64,000 nucleotides of DNA from Catalinimonas alkaloidigena (GTDB taxonomy: Bacteria; Bacteroidota; Bacteroidia; Cytophagales; Flexibacteraceae). Position 1 is the first letter of the stretch, and every line of letters starts with the position of its first letter. This document shows, piece after piece, positions 26,388 to 35,168 of the stretch. The DNA is taken from contig NZ_FNFO01000004.1 in assembly GCF_900100765.1 (NCBI RefSeq), forward strand, positions 372,001 to 436,000, written 5' to 3'. The translations under genes were made by a program, and so were the position numbers. The notes beneath the pieces are model-generated. The model did not search any database. It was given only the letters and a program-made list of their open reading frames with translations, and was not told the origin of the DNA.

Positions 26388-26924
26388 ATGGCAGATAAAC
26401 CTCAAAAGCGGTTCGATGGCTCAGAAGGCAGCCCCATTGAACTGGACAAAGCCGCTAAATGGACGGCGAACTACCGAAAGCGTAACTCCGATCAGACGCT
26501 GGGACACTTCTTCGGGCGAAAAATCCTGGAAAAAATTTTAGGGCAACCCGACTGCGTTGGTCTGCGCATTTATTACGCCGTGGAAGACAGCACCGAAGAG
26601 GATACGCACCCCATCGCACTCGATTCGCTTTCGATGCACCAGAAGATCAAATTGTTGTTCGGCAAGAGTGACTTTATCCTGACCAAACGGCCCGGCCGCG
26701 AAAAAAGGCACTTGATCATCGCCGGGGTTACGCCCGACATGAACGACCAGCTGCCAGGTGAGGAACCCCAGCAAGCGCCGGCGCCCGCCGAAAAGAGCAG
26801 CGCTGACGACAGCACCCAAGCTGCTTCTGCAGCGGTTCGTGCTGCGCCGGTACCGTTTACGCTAGCCGAAATGGCGACTACGTGTCCCGATCAATGCGGG
26901 AAAGGCAATGCTCTCAATCGATAA
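26388..26924 (+). CDS. hypothetical protein with Ala/Pro-rich tail
   Basis: 178 residues, soluble, not recognised. Residues 1-125 look folded: a charged start (RFDGSEGSPIELDKAAKWTA), the string HFFGRKILEKILGQPDCVGL and a strand pattern LRIYYAVEDSTEEDTHPIAL. The tail from about 128 is low-complexity Ala/Pro/Gln/Glu and holds two cysteines near the end (TCPDQCGKG). It is 29 bp upstream of a membrane protein gene and could form an operon with it and the two-component pair after it. Confidence 0.65.
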   Translation: MADKPQKRFDGSEGSPIELDKAAKWTANYRKRNSDQTLGHFFGRKILEKILGQPDCVGLRIYYAVEDSTEEDTHPIALDSLSMHQKIKLLFGKSDFILTKRPGREKRHLIIAGVTPDMNDQLPGEEPQQAPAPAEKSSADDSTQAASAAVRAAPVPFTLAEMATTCPDQCGKGNALNR

Positions 26925-26953
26925 GAAACAGCTGATGCGCTAAACTTCCGTTT

Positions 26954-27586
26954 ATGTCTACTGTTCTCACCTATCTTTCTTTTCTTTCTATCTTTTTCCC
27001 GCTGATAGCGGGAATTTTTTATTACGCGCAACTTGAGCAACTCCTTAAGACATTCACGCTTTTTATCATCATATCAGCCCTATTCGACACTACTCTAACC
27101 GTTACCACTGCCTACAGAGTCCCGAATCTTCCGCTTACCCACCTGTTCCTGCTGGTGAACCTGTCCTTTTTCTGTTACATCTATTACGCGCTCTTGTCCG
27201 CTAAATGGGCGCAGTATGGCCTCCTGGTACTGGCTTCTACAACTGCGCTGCTGGTCATTGCCAATGCACTGTTGTGGGGAGGATTGGCGCATTTTCCTTC
27301 TTTACCCTTAACGCTACAGAGCATTCTGCTCACCTGCCTGGCGCTCCTGTATTACTACCAGATGCTGACGCAACAAAAAATCTTGCACATTGAAAAGCAT
27401 CCCTGGTTCTGGATCAATACAGGCGTGTTGATTTATTTTTCCGGAAACATTTTCCTTTTTATGCTACGGAATCGCATGATGGATGCGCATGCCACGGATT
27501 ACTCGGCCTATTGGGCCATCCATTCCGTTCTCAATATCATTGCTAACACGTTATTCGGCATCGGACTACTTTGCAAGAAGACTTAA
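26954..27586 (+). CDS. seven-helix integral membrane protein of unknown function
   Basis: 210 residues with about seven hydrophobic helices covering almost the entire chain and short loops; no signal peptide or soluble domain. Its end overlaps the beginning of the NarL-type kinase by 16 bp if the TTG start of the latter is right. The fusion-like arrangement suggests it could be the membrane sensor module working with that kinase, which has only one membrane helix of its own; this is inference. Confidence 0.75.
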   Translation: MSTVLTYLSFLSIFFPLIAGIFYYAQLEQLLKTFTLFIIISALFDTTLTVTTAYRVPNLPLTHLFLLVNLSFFCYIYYALLSAKWAQYGLLVLASTTALLVIANALLWGGLAHFPSLPLTLQSILLTCLALLYYYQMLTQQKILHIEKHPWFWINTGVLIYFSGNIFLFMLRNRMMDAHATDYSAYWAIHSVLNIIANTLFGIGLLCKKT

Positions 27587-28383
27587 TTCCTGTTCTGTTG
27601 GTCGGTACCGTGATGATGACGGTGCTGACGGTCTTTATTTTCCTGTTCGTGATTTTCTACCAGAAGCGCACCATCCGGTACCAACTGGAGCTGCAACGCC
27701 TTCAGGCAGAAAAACAACGGGAAATGCTCCAAGCTGTGCTCGACGCCCAGGAGGCCGAACGCCATCGCCTGGCCGAGGACCTGCACGACAGCGTGGGGCA
27801 GGTGTTGTCGGCCATGCGGCTCAACCTGCATAGGCTCCTGACCATGGCCGAACGCAACGAGGTGCCCCCCCCTCAGCGGGACCTGCTGTGCGACACGCGT
27901 CAACTGGCCGACGACTGCATCAACGAAATCCGCATGATCGTGCGCAACATCCTCCCGCCCCTCCTTTCGGATTTCGGGCTGTTTGAGGCGGTGCGCGAAT
28001 TCGCACAGAAACAGGAATCGCTGACCGGAATGCCCGTACGCCTCCGGCTGGAAGGCTCCACCCAGCGCTACGCCGCTCACCTGGAAGTGATGGTCTACCG
28101 CATCACGCAGGAGCTGTTCAACAACGCCCTCAAACACGCGCAGGCGACGGAACTGCACCTCACGCTCGCGGCCGAACCGACCCGCATTCTGCTGACGTTC
28201 GAAGACAACGGCATCGGTTTTGAGCGCGACAAAGTCGTGGCCGGCTTTGGCCTGAAAAACCTGGAGAGCCGGGTGCAACTTCTGAACGGCTCGATGCACC
28301 TCGACAGCGCCCCGCAACGCGGCACCCGGGTGGAGATAATAATTCCCACCCCGACCGACAGCAGCTTGAATTCCAGCAAATAA
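27571..28383 (+). CDS. NarL-type sensor histidine kinase (HisKA_3)
   Basis: 270 residues. One membrane helix (5-30), a coiled coil (35-65), then the HisKA_3 phospho-acceptor H72 in RHRLAEDLHDSVGQVLSAM and a HATPase_c domain with ITQELFNNALKHAQA and FEDNGIGFERDK, GFGLKNLESRV. The reading frame starts at a TTG (27571) inside the upstream gene; the first in-frame ATG at 27613 would cut the membrane helix in half, so TTG is preferred. It should phosphorylate the LuxR-type regulator 40 bp downstream. Confidence 0.88.
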   Translation: MQEDLIPVLLVGTVMMTVLTVFIFLFVIFYQKRTIRYQLELQRLQAEKQREMLQAVLDAQEAERHRLAEDLHDSVGQVLSAMRLNLHRLLTMAERNEVPPPQRDLLCDTRQLADDCINEIRMIVRNILPPLLSDFGLFEAVREFAQKQESLTGMPVRLRLEGSTQRYAAHLEVMVYRITQELFNNALKHAQATELHLTLAAEPTRILLTFEDNGIGFERDKVVAGFGLKNLESRVQLLNGSMHLDSAPQRGTRVEIIIPTPTDSSLNSSK

Positions 28384-28423
28384 CCTCCTATCTTTCAGCC
28401 CAGTCCCCAATTCCCCTCCTGCC

Positions 28424-29080
28424 ATGCCTCCCGTCCGCTTAGCCATCGCCGACGATCACCAGATTTTCCGACAAGGGCTACTCGCCTGCCTCCGCGAATG
28501 CGACGCGATCGACGTGTTGATTGAAGCCGTAAACGGCCGCGACCTGCTCGACAAGATGCAGGCCACGCCGGTCGACGTGGTGCTGATGGACATCAAAATG
28601 CCCATGATGGACGGCATGAAAGCCACCGAAGCCTTACGACAAAAGTACACCGACACGCAGGTGCTGGCCCTGTCGATGTTCGACGACGACCAGTACATCC
28701 TGAACATGATGCGGGCCGGGGCCGCCGGTTACCTCCTCAAAAACGCCGCTCCCGACGAAATCATCGAGGCCGTCACGACCGTTCAGCACAAGGGGTATTA
28801 CTTTAACGACCGCGTGTCGGTCGCGCTGATCAAGAAGCTGGTCAACCCACAAGCCCTGCCCGACCCGCCACCAGCCGCGCAGGTGGACCTGAACGAACGC
28901 GAGCTGGAGGTGCTCACCCTGATCTGCCAGGAATACACCAGTGCCGAGATTGCCGACCAACTTTGCCTGAGCACCCGTACCGTGGAAGGCTACCGCACGC
29001 GCCTGTTCGAAAAGATCGGCGCCAAAAATACCGTGGGGCTGGTGATGTACGCCATTCGCAACGGCCTGATCCACGTGTGA
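28424..29080 (+). CDS. NarL/FixJ family response regulator
   Basis: 218 residues: receiver (acidic pair D10-D11, phospho-acceptor D56 in VVLMDIKMPMMDGMKA, followed by LLKNA with the conserved Lys) and a LuxR-type helix-turn-helix (about 150-215: LNERELEVLTLICQEYTSAE, LSTRTVEGYRTRLFEKIGAK). Cognate partner of the kinase at 27571. Targets unknown. Confidence 0.93.
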   Translation: MPPVRLAIADDHQIFRQGLLACLRECDAIDVLIEAVNGRDLLDKMQATPVDVVLMDIKMPMMDGMKATEALRQKYTDTQVLALSMFDDDQYILNMMRAGAAGYLLKNAAPDEIIEAVTTVQHKGYYFNDRVSVALIKKLVNPQALPDPPPAAQVDLNERELEVLTLICQEYTSAEIADQLCLSTRTVEGYRTRLFEKIGAKNTVGLVMYAIRNGLIHV

Positions 29081-29109
29081 TTTCACTCCCAGCCGTCTCC
29101 TCTCCTCCT

Positions 29110-29925
29110 ATGTTGCGCTCCCTTGTATTCTTCTGTAGCCTGGTGCTTTTGCTCGCCCCCGTTTGCCGCCTTGGGGCAACGGCACCCGACGCTACCGGGC
29201 AGTACTTCACTTCGTTCGACGGCACCCGCATTTACTACGAAGTCGCGGGCAGCGGCGCGCCCGTTCTGCTCGTCCACGGCTTCATTGTCGATGGTACTTC
29301 CTGGAAGCGGACCGCGCTTTATCAGCAATTGCTGGACGCCGGTTTCCGGGTGATCGTGCCGGACCTGCGCGGCAACGGCCAATCGGACAAACCGCATACG
29401 CCGGAAGCGTACGCGAACGATGCCGAAGCCCGCGACCTGATGGGGCTGATGAGCGCACTGGGCATTACACATTACCGGGTGGTGGGGTATTCGCGGGGCT
29501 CGATCATCACAGCACGCCTACTGGCGTTGGATACGCGCGTCGACCGGGCGGTACTGGGCGGCATGGGAGCCGCCTTTACCAAGCCGGAATGGCCCCGCCG
29601 GGAGAAGTTTTACCACGCCCTGATGGGCGAAGACGTGCCGGAACTGGCTGGCATGGTGCGGCACGTGCAGGAAGCGGGCCTGGACCAGCGGGCCCTGGCG
29701 TACCTGCAAAAAGAACAACCGTCCACCCCACCGGACGTGCTGGGCCGCGTGCAACAACCCGTGTTGGTCATTGCCGGCGATCAGGACAACGACAACGGCA
29801 TTGCGGAAGAACTGGCCGCCCTGTTTCCGCATGCTCGGGCCGTGCGCGTGCCCGGCGAGCACAACCGTACCTACCACACCGAAGCTTTTGCCGAAAACGT
29901 GCTGGCGTTTTTGCAGGAAGACTGA
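29110..29925 (+). CDS. exported alpha/beta hydrolase
   Basis: 271 residues with a signal peptide (about 1-23) and an alpha/beta hydrolase fold: oxyanion region PVLLVHGFIVDGTSWK, nucleophile S128 in VVGYSRGSI, acid in VLVIAGDQDNDNG and His in VPGEHNRTYH. Resembles non-haem haloperoxidase/esterase-like members. It probably acts in the periplasm or at the surface on an unknown ester or amide. The ATG at 29110 starts the signal peptide, 29 bp after the regulator stop. Confidence 0.85.
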   Translation: MLRSLVFFCSLVLLLAPVCRLGATAPDATGQYFTSFDGTRIYYEVAGSGAPVLLVHGFIVDGTSWKRTALYQQLLDAGFRVIVPDLRGNGQSDKPHTPEAYANDAEARDLMGLMSALGITHYRVVGYSRGSIITARLLALDTRVDRAVLGGMGAAFTKPEWPRREKFYHALMGEDVPELAGMVRHVQEAGLDQRALAYLQKEQPSTPPDVLGRVQQPVLVIAGDQDNDNGIAEELAALFPHARAVRVPGEHNRTYHTEAFAENVLAFLQED

Positions 29926-29934
29926 GCATCGCGG

Positions 29935-29958
29935 CCGTTCGTTTAAAGAACGGATTTC
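29935..29958 (+). terminator. possible weak terminator
   Basis: CCGTTC (29935-29940) and GAACGG (29948-29953) pair around a 7-nt loop, followed by ATTTCC. It is placed 10 bp after the hydrolase stop. The T-run is short, so the call is tentative. Confidence 0.4.
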
Positions 29959-30055
29959 CCCGCTTTCGCGCACCTTCCCGCTTTTTTGCGTATCCTTCCG
30001 GCTCTGATTTTCCTTGGTTGTGTGCCGTGACCCCGGTACGCCCTACCCACTGCCC

Positions 30056-31423
30056 ATGAGAACCGTTCGCCACTTTCTGCCCTTTTTGTTCGCACTTCTG
30101 CTGCTAGCGCAGTGCCGCACGGCACCGCCGCTGCAAACCGCCCCGCCCACCAGCATGATTCCCATTGCGGACGGGTGGGCACGCAATTCCATCAACACCG
30201 TCATCTTCCGGCGGAACGCACTCGTCAGCCACAAAGGCATGCAGTACCTCGCGTTCTACGACCCGGAGGGCCGCGTGGTGCTGGCGCGTCGCCGACTGGG
30301 CACCGCCGACTGGGAAACGAAAACTACCCCCTATTCAGGCCACGTGGAGGACGCCCACAACGCCATCAGCCTGATGGTCGACGGCCGGGGATACCTGCAC
30401 CTGTCGTGGGACCATCACAACAATGCCTTGCGCTACTGCCGCAGCGTCGAACCTAACTCCCTGGAACTGACGGAGATGATGCCGATGGTCGGCATGCAGG
30501 AAGCGCGCGTTTCGTATCCGGAGTTTCACCGCCTGCTCAACGGGGATCTGATTTTTGCGTACCGCGATGGCGCATCGGGGCAGGGTAACCTGATTTTGAA
30601 CCGCTACGACGCTACACACCAAACGTGGTCGCGGCTGCACGACGTGCTGATCGACGGCGAAGGGCAACGAAATGCCTACTGGCAAATGAAAGTCGACGAG
30701 CAGAATCAATTGCACCTGTCGTGGGTCTGGCGCGAAACCAACGACGTAGCCTCTAACCACGACATGGCCTACGCCAAATCGAGCGACGGGGGCGTCACGT
30801 GGCAGAAATCGACCGGTGAAGCGTATCAATTGCCCATTACCGAAACTTCCGCCGAGTATGCATGGCGCATTCCGCAGAACAGCGAACTGATTAACCAGAC
30901 GGCCATGACCGCCGACCTGGACGGGCGTCCTTACATCGCGACGTACTGGCGCGACGCGCAGGATTCCATCCCGCAATACCGCGTGATTTACCACAACGGC
31001 ACCGCCTGGCAACAGTCACAGGTTTCGCAGCGCACCACGCCTTTTTCGCTGAGCGGCGCGGGTACCAAACGCATTCCGATCTCCCGTCCTCAGCTCGTCA
31101 TCGACGACGACCATACGGTCTACGTCGTTTTCCGGGATGCCGAACGGGGCGACCGTGTTTCGCTGGCAGCGAGTGTCAGCCTGGCCGAGAACGAATGGGC
31201 GGTGCGCGACCTGACCGAAACGTCAGTTGGCCAATGGGAACCCTGCTACGATACGGAACTGTGGGCCGCCCAACGGGTACTGCACCTGTTTTTGCAAAAG
31301 ACCGGCCAGGGCGACGGCGAGACGCTGGACGACCTGCCGCCACAGCCGGTATCCGTTCTGGAGTGGACGCCGGCTCTGACGCCTTTGGAGATCTCGCCCG
31401 CCGTACTGCCGACGGAGCCGTAA
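30056..31423 (+). CDS. BNR_4 family lipoprotein, possible polysaccharide lyase (beta-propeller)
   Basis: 455 residues. A lipoprotein signal ends at C20 (LLLLAQC). The rest matches BNR_4 propellers, with Asp-box-like blades and the segments YSGHVEDAHNAISLMVDGRG, LHLSWDHHNNALRY and SYPEFHRLLNGDLIFAYRDG. Ulvan lyases of PL24/PL25 are seven-bladed propellers of this type and use His and Tyr residues in such segments, so cleavage of a uronate-containing polysaccharide by beta-elimination is a reasonable guess. It could also be a binding or glycosidase-like protein. The uronate catabolic genes at 48-58 kb give a possible metabolic link. Confidence 0.7.
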   Translation: MRTVRHFLPFLFALLLLAQCRTAPPLQTAPPTSMIPIADGWARNSINTVIFRRNALVSHKGMQYLAFYDPEGRVVLARRRLGTADWETKTTPYSGHVEDAHNAISLMVDGRGYLHLSWDHHNNALRYCRSVEPNSLELTEMMPMVGMQEARVSYPEFHRLLNGDLIFAYRDGASGQGNLILNRYDATHQTWSRLHDVLIDGEGQRNAYWQMKVDEQNQLHLSWVWRETNDVASNHDMAYAKSSDGGVTWQKSTGEAYQLPITETSAEYAWRIPQNSELINQTAMTADLDGRPYIATYWRDAQDSIPQYRVIYHNGTAWQQSQVSQRTTPFSLSGAGTKRIPISRPQLVIDDDHTVYVVFRDAERGDRVSLAASVSLAENEWAVRDLTETSVGQWEPCYDTELWAAQRVLHLFLQKTGQGDGETLDDLPPQPVSVLEWTPALTPLEISPAVLPTEP

Positions 31424-31449
31424 CCCACGCCTGAACGAGGCATCAACAG

Positions 31450-31488
31450 CCCGCCACCCCACCCGAGCACGGTGGAATGGCGGGTTTC
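31450..31488 (+). terminator. intrinsic terminator after the BNR_4 gene
   Basis: Arms 31450-31463 and 31471-31484 pair as 7 bp (CCCGCCA/TGGCGGG) plus 5 bp (CCACC/GGTGG) around two mismatches and a 7-nt loop, followed by TTTCCTGTTTATTT. It separates the convergent genes ending at 31423 and 31493. Confidence 0.65.
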
Positions 31489-31492
31489 CTGT

Positions 31493-33640
31493 TTATTTCT
31501 CGACGACCAATTTCTGGGTCAGAACGCGGCTCGGCGTTACCAACCGCGCTAGGTAGATCCCCGCCGGATGCGCACTGGCATCCCACCGAACCTCGTAGGT
31601 CTGGTCGGTCTGCACCGCCCCGGCATACAGTTGCGTGACCTCCCGCCCCTGGGCGTCGTACACCGTCAGCGTGGCCCGTTCGTCCTGCGTCCCCTGGAAG
31701 CGCAATGTCACGTCGTCGGTAGCGGGTACGGGGTACGCCATCAGCCCATCGGCGAGAATTGCGGTACCGGACGACGGCCGCAGCAACGCCGCACTGTCGG
31801 TAATCTTGAAGAACAGCAACTTGCCGGTACCCCTTACGCCCAGCCCGTTGTCTTCGGAATACGGCGTCGCCACAACGCGGTAGTACGTAGAGCGCGGCCC
31901 CGGCACAAACGGATGGTAATCGCCGCTGTCGTCACCGGCCAGGGCATAAGGCGCTACGTTTTCCGTCCGGTAAGGATTAAAATCCAGTTCGAACAGCACG
32001 CTGCCGGTCGCGGCGTTAGCATTGGCCCGCACGTTGATCTGACTCGTGCCGAGGGCGGCGTAATCGATCGTGCTGAAATTGTACAGCGTGCCCAGGGACG
32101 CGTCGGTCGCCGCGTTAATGAGCGAGAAGTCACTGATAAAGGGCACCGCGGGCTGCGCCAGTTTCGTGAGGAAGTTGCGGTTGCTGCCGATGGAAGTGCC
32201 GCCCAACGTCAGTCCGTCGGTAAACGAATAACCCGCCAGGTAAATCCGGTCGCCGTTGTCGATCCCGATATCGCGGCTGTACTCGTCGCTGTTGCCGCCG
32301 ATCTGCTTCACCCAGAACACCTCGCCGGTGTTGTAATACTTGGCGATGAACACATCGGAGCCACTCGCCACGGGCGTCAGCACGTTGTTGTCGAACGTCG
32401 CTTCGTCGATAAAATTGCCGGTCAGGTACACCCCCCCAATCGGCCCGACTTTGATGTGGGGCGGGCTGAAATCGAATGATTCGCCTACGTATTTGCCCCA
32501 CAAGGCTGTGCCCGAGGCACTGTACTTGGCAATGAAAATGCTGCGAAACAACGCAGGAGCGACTTGCACCTCGATATCCCCGAAGGTGATGTTGCCGCCC
32601 GCCGTGCCAGTGATGTAGGCATTGCCCGACACATCGACGTCGACGTCGGCGCCTTCGTCGATTCGCGCATCCTGACCGGCCTGCCGTACCCACAGGGGCG
32701 TGCCGTCGGGTTCAAACTTGGCCAGATAGACGTTGCTGAGGTAAGCGTTGGTCGTCAGGGTTTTGCCGCTGCCAAAGTTGGCCGTTCCTTCGAACGAGCC
32801 CGTCACGTACAGGTAGCCATCGTACTTGTCCATCGCGACGGCGGTGCCTTCCATGTCGTGCACGATGTTGGTACCGCCGGCCTTTCGGCCCCACTGCAAT
32901 GCGCCCTCGGTGTCGTATTTCAACAGAAACATGCTGGTCGAACCGCTGTTGGAGAGCACGACGTAGCCGGTTCCTTTCGGAAATTGCAACGTTCCGTTGA
33001 ACCATCCCGTGACGGCCACCTCGCCCGAAAAACGATCGACGGCCAACCCCTGCGCGACGTCCGTGCCGAGGGAGGAGGTGCCGCTTTTTACCCACAGGGC
33101 GAATCCCGTCGCGTTGAATTTGGCCACGAACAGGTGCCGCCGCGTGTCGCCAGGATTGTTGAGGTAGTGTTTGAGCGTGTAGGTCGGATTGAACGTGGCC
33201 TTGCGCGTGTACTGTCCTGCGACATACACGTTGTCGTCCGCATCGACCCCAATGTCGAAGCCGTTGACCGAGCCGACCGGATCGCCCGCCTGCCGGACCC
33301 AGACCAGCGCCCCGGCGCTGGTGTACTTCGCCACGAACAGGTCGGAAGAGCCCTGGCTCGTCAGTTGTACCGGAAAATAAATGGGGAAGGTGATGCCGCC
33401 ATACATCAAATACCAGGTAAAGTAGCCGAAAGTAGCCGTGCCACTGAAGGAGCCGGTCAGGTAACTGTTGCCTGCGTTGTCCACATGAATGGCTTGTTGC
33501 GTGACGTTGGACGAAAGCACTTTGGTCCAGAGATACGATTGCGCGCGGACCGGGGCGGCCCCGCCGAGTGCGGCAGCCAGGCAAAGCCCGAACAGGAGGC
33601 GCACGATGCGCCGGGAGAGCATAGACGTTACGGTTTTCAT
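31493..33640 (-). CDS. secreted SBBP-repeat beta-propeller protein with T9SS sorting tail
   Basis: 715 residues. After a signal peptide (about 1-34, ending VRAQS) come six to seven repeats of about 60-70 residues, each with a strand set like IHVDNAGNSYLTGSFSGTAT and FVAKYTSAGALVWVRQAG, as in SBBP propellers. A region with an Ig-like feel (about 500-620) follows, and a Por secretion tail closes the chain (AYPVPATDDVTLRF to AGIYLARLVTPS). It is probably exported by type IX secretion and bound to the cell surface or released; function unknown. The ATG at 33640 starts the signal peptide; an earlier start would add an unlikely 44-residue Pro-rich piece. Confidence 0.85.
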   Translation of the reverse strand: MKTVTSMLSRRIVRLLFGLCLAAALGGAAPVRAQSYLWTKVLSSNVTQQAIHVDNAGNSYLTGSFSGTATFGYFTWYLMYGGITFPIYFPVQLTSQGSSDLFVAKYTSAGALVWVRQAGDPVGSVNGFDIGVDADDNVYVAGQYTRKATFNPTYTLKHYLNNPGDTRRHLFVAKFNATGFALWVKSGTSSLGTDVAQGLAVDRFSGEVAVTGWFNGTLQFPKGTGYVVLSNSGSTSMFLLKYDTEGALQWGRKAGGTNIVHDMEGTAVAMDKYDGYLYVTGSFEGTANFGSGKTLTTNAYLSNVYLAKFEPDGTPLWVRQAGQDARIDEGADVDVDVSGNAYITGTAGGNITFGDIEVQVAPALFRSIFIAKYSASGTALWGKYVGESFDFSPPHIKVGPIGGVYLTGNFIDEATFDNNVLTPVASGSDVFIAKYYNTGEVFWVKQIGGNSDEYSRDIGIDNGDRIYLAGYSFTDGLTLGGTSIGSNRNFLTKLAQPAVPFISDFSLINAATDASLGTLYNFSTIDYAALGTSQINVRANANAATGSVLFELDFNPYRTENVAPYALAGDDSGDYHPFVPGPRSTYYRVVATPYSEDNGLGVRGTGKLLFFKITDSAALLRPSSGTAILADGLMAYPVPATDDVTLRFQGTQDERATLTVYDAQGREVTQLYAGAVQTDQTYEVRWDASAHPAGIYLARLVTPSRVLTQKLVVEK

Positions 33641-34032
33641 AGGAGGGAAAGATTTAGGGATAGGAAAAGACATGCTGTGGCCAGGAGATGGCACAGGAAT
33701 CACCAGAGATTGTGTCAAGAAGAACTCCCGCTGCGGAGCCGGCAGGAGCAACCGTGCCACCGGGTGTGGCACTAACGTCTGAGAGTAGCCTCTGATCGCA
33801 CAGGAGCGAACGATTAGAGGTAGCGAGCGCCTAAAATTCTAAAATAAATACCTCAAAACCAACCCGTTAGTCTGTAATACAGAATAAATCCTATTGCAGA
33901 GAGATCGGTACAGGCCGTTGATAAATTCCCTCGAAGGTCGGTGAGAGCCCCCTCCTCGCCTCGGTAAAGCGGTTTCCCCCTCTCCAAAATATGCTAATAA
34001 TCCTTTTTCGGTCGCGATCGACGTGCGGGCAC
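33641..34032. other. intergenic region
   Basis: No gene is supported. Short frames on the minus strand lack any domain or start context. The region carries the promoter of the SBBP-repeat gene on its left side; nothing else was recognised. Confidence 0.5.
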
Positions 34033-34073
34033 AAAAAAATCGTGGCACCACCCGGCAAGCGGGTTGCGCCACG
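34033..34073 (-). terminator. intrinsic terminator of the peroxide operon
   Basis: On the minus strand CGTGGCGCAACCCG pairs with CGGGTGGTGCCACG (34041-34073; 12 of 14 positions, 5-nt loop), then ATTTTTTT (34033-34040). It sits 45 bp after the stop of the LLM oxidoreductase gene, the last of the ohr operon. Confidence 0.85.
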
Positions 34074-34117
34074 ACGTACCAAACCTTATTGTAAAACAGG
34101 TACTAACGGATTCGGAC

Positions 34118-35155
34118 TCAGACCGCCTGGGCCACACCGGCCGGTTTGAGGTCGAACACGTCCGCCAGTAGTTCGTACGAACGCAGTCGGTCCTGGAAAT
34201 CGTCGGTAATGGTGGCCAGCACCACTTCGTCGACTTCGTAACGGGCCGCCAGTTGTTCGATCTTTTCCTTCATCTGCTCGGGCGTACCGGCAATCATCCG
34301 CCCCCGGTTGAAGTGAATGCGCTGCAACTCGGGTTCGGTGTAGGGGTAATCTTTGATCTCCGCGTACGTTGGGGCACTGTCGCGCAGCCCTTTTTCCAGG
34401 TTCAGAATGCGGTGGTCCATCACGGCCAGCAGTTCCTGTACTTTTTCGTCGGTATCGGCACAAAACGCAAAGATGCCGACGTTGGCCTGCGGTTCGGGCA
34501 GCCGCTCCGAAGGCTGAAACCGGTGGCGATACGACTGCACCGCCTCGGGGCCGCCGCGTGGGTTGATGAAATGGGCAAACGAGAGCGCCATGCCGAAATG
34601 TGCCGCCAGCACACCGCTTTCCCCGCTCGAGGTCAGCATCCACAACGCCGGCACCGTGGCCGCATGCGGAATGGCCTTCACTTTTTCGAGCACGGTATCG
34701 GGCGTCACCGTATCGGTCAGAAAATCCTGTAACTCCGTCAGTTGCTGCACGAACGCCCGGGGGTCGAATTGATTCGACGGGTTCAGAAGGTGGGCCGTCA
34801 GGCGGTCTCCCCCCGGGGCGCGGCCAATGCCCAGGTCGATCCGTCCCGGCGACAGGGCTTCCAGCAAACGGAAGTTTTCGGCCACCTTCAGGGTGCTGTG
34901 GTTGGGCAGCATCACGCCCCCTGAGCCCAGCCGCAGGTGTTGGGTTTCGGCCGCCAGCCGGGCAATCAACACTTCCGGAGCCGGTCCGGCTAGGCCCGGG
35001 GTGTTGTGGTGCTCGGAAACCCAATAGCGCGTATAGCCCAGTTTGTCGGTCAGCCGCGCCAGTTGGATCGTTTCCTGTAACGCTTGTTCGGCCGTAGCCC
35101 CCCGCCGGACGGGCGACTGGTCGAGCACGCTCAGTTTTATTTTCTGCTCTTTCAT
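34118..35155 (-). CDS. LLM-class flavin-dependent oxidoreductase (luciferase-like)
   Basis: 345 residues of the bacterial-luciferase fold. Family marks are KLSVLDQSPVRRGATAEQAL, RYWVSEHHNTPGLAGPAPEV, LRLGSGGVMLPNHSTLKVAE and GRIDLGIGRAPGG, the set found in MsnO8/YhbW-type monooxygenases that use FMNH2. Substrate unknown. The ATG at 35155, 13 bp after the gpx stop, is preferred over a GTG seven codons earlier that would overlap gpx. It is the fifth gene of the ohrR-led operon. Confidence 0.9.
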   Translation of the reverse strand: MKEQKIKLSVLDQSPVRRGATAEQALQETIQLARLTDKLGYTRYWVSEHHNTPGLAGPAPEVLIARLAAETQHLRLGSGGVMLPNHSTLKVAENFRLLEALSPGRIDLGIGRAPGGDRLTAHLLNPSNQFDPRAFVQQLTELQDFLTDTVTPDTVLEKVKAIPHAATVPALWMLTSSGESGVLAAHFGMALSFAHFINPRGGPEAVQSYRHRFQPSERLPEPQANVGIFAFCADTDEKVQELLAVMDHRILNLEKGLRDSAPTYAEIKDYPYTEPELQRIHFNRGRMIAGTPEQMKEKIEQLAARYEVDEVVLATITDDFQDRLRSYELLADVFDLKPAGVAQAV

Positions 35156-35168
35156 GATTTCTGCGAGT

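Noticed and set aside
33839-34082. Small minus-strand frames after the SBBP-repeat gene
   Set aside because: They run through a terminator hairpin and have no protein-like pattern.
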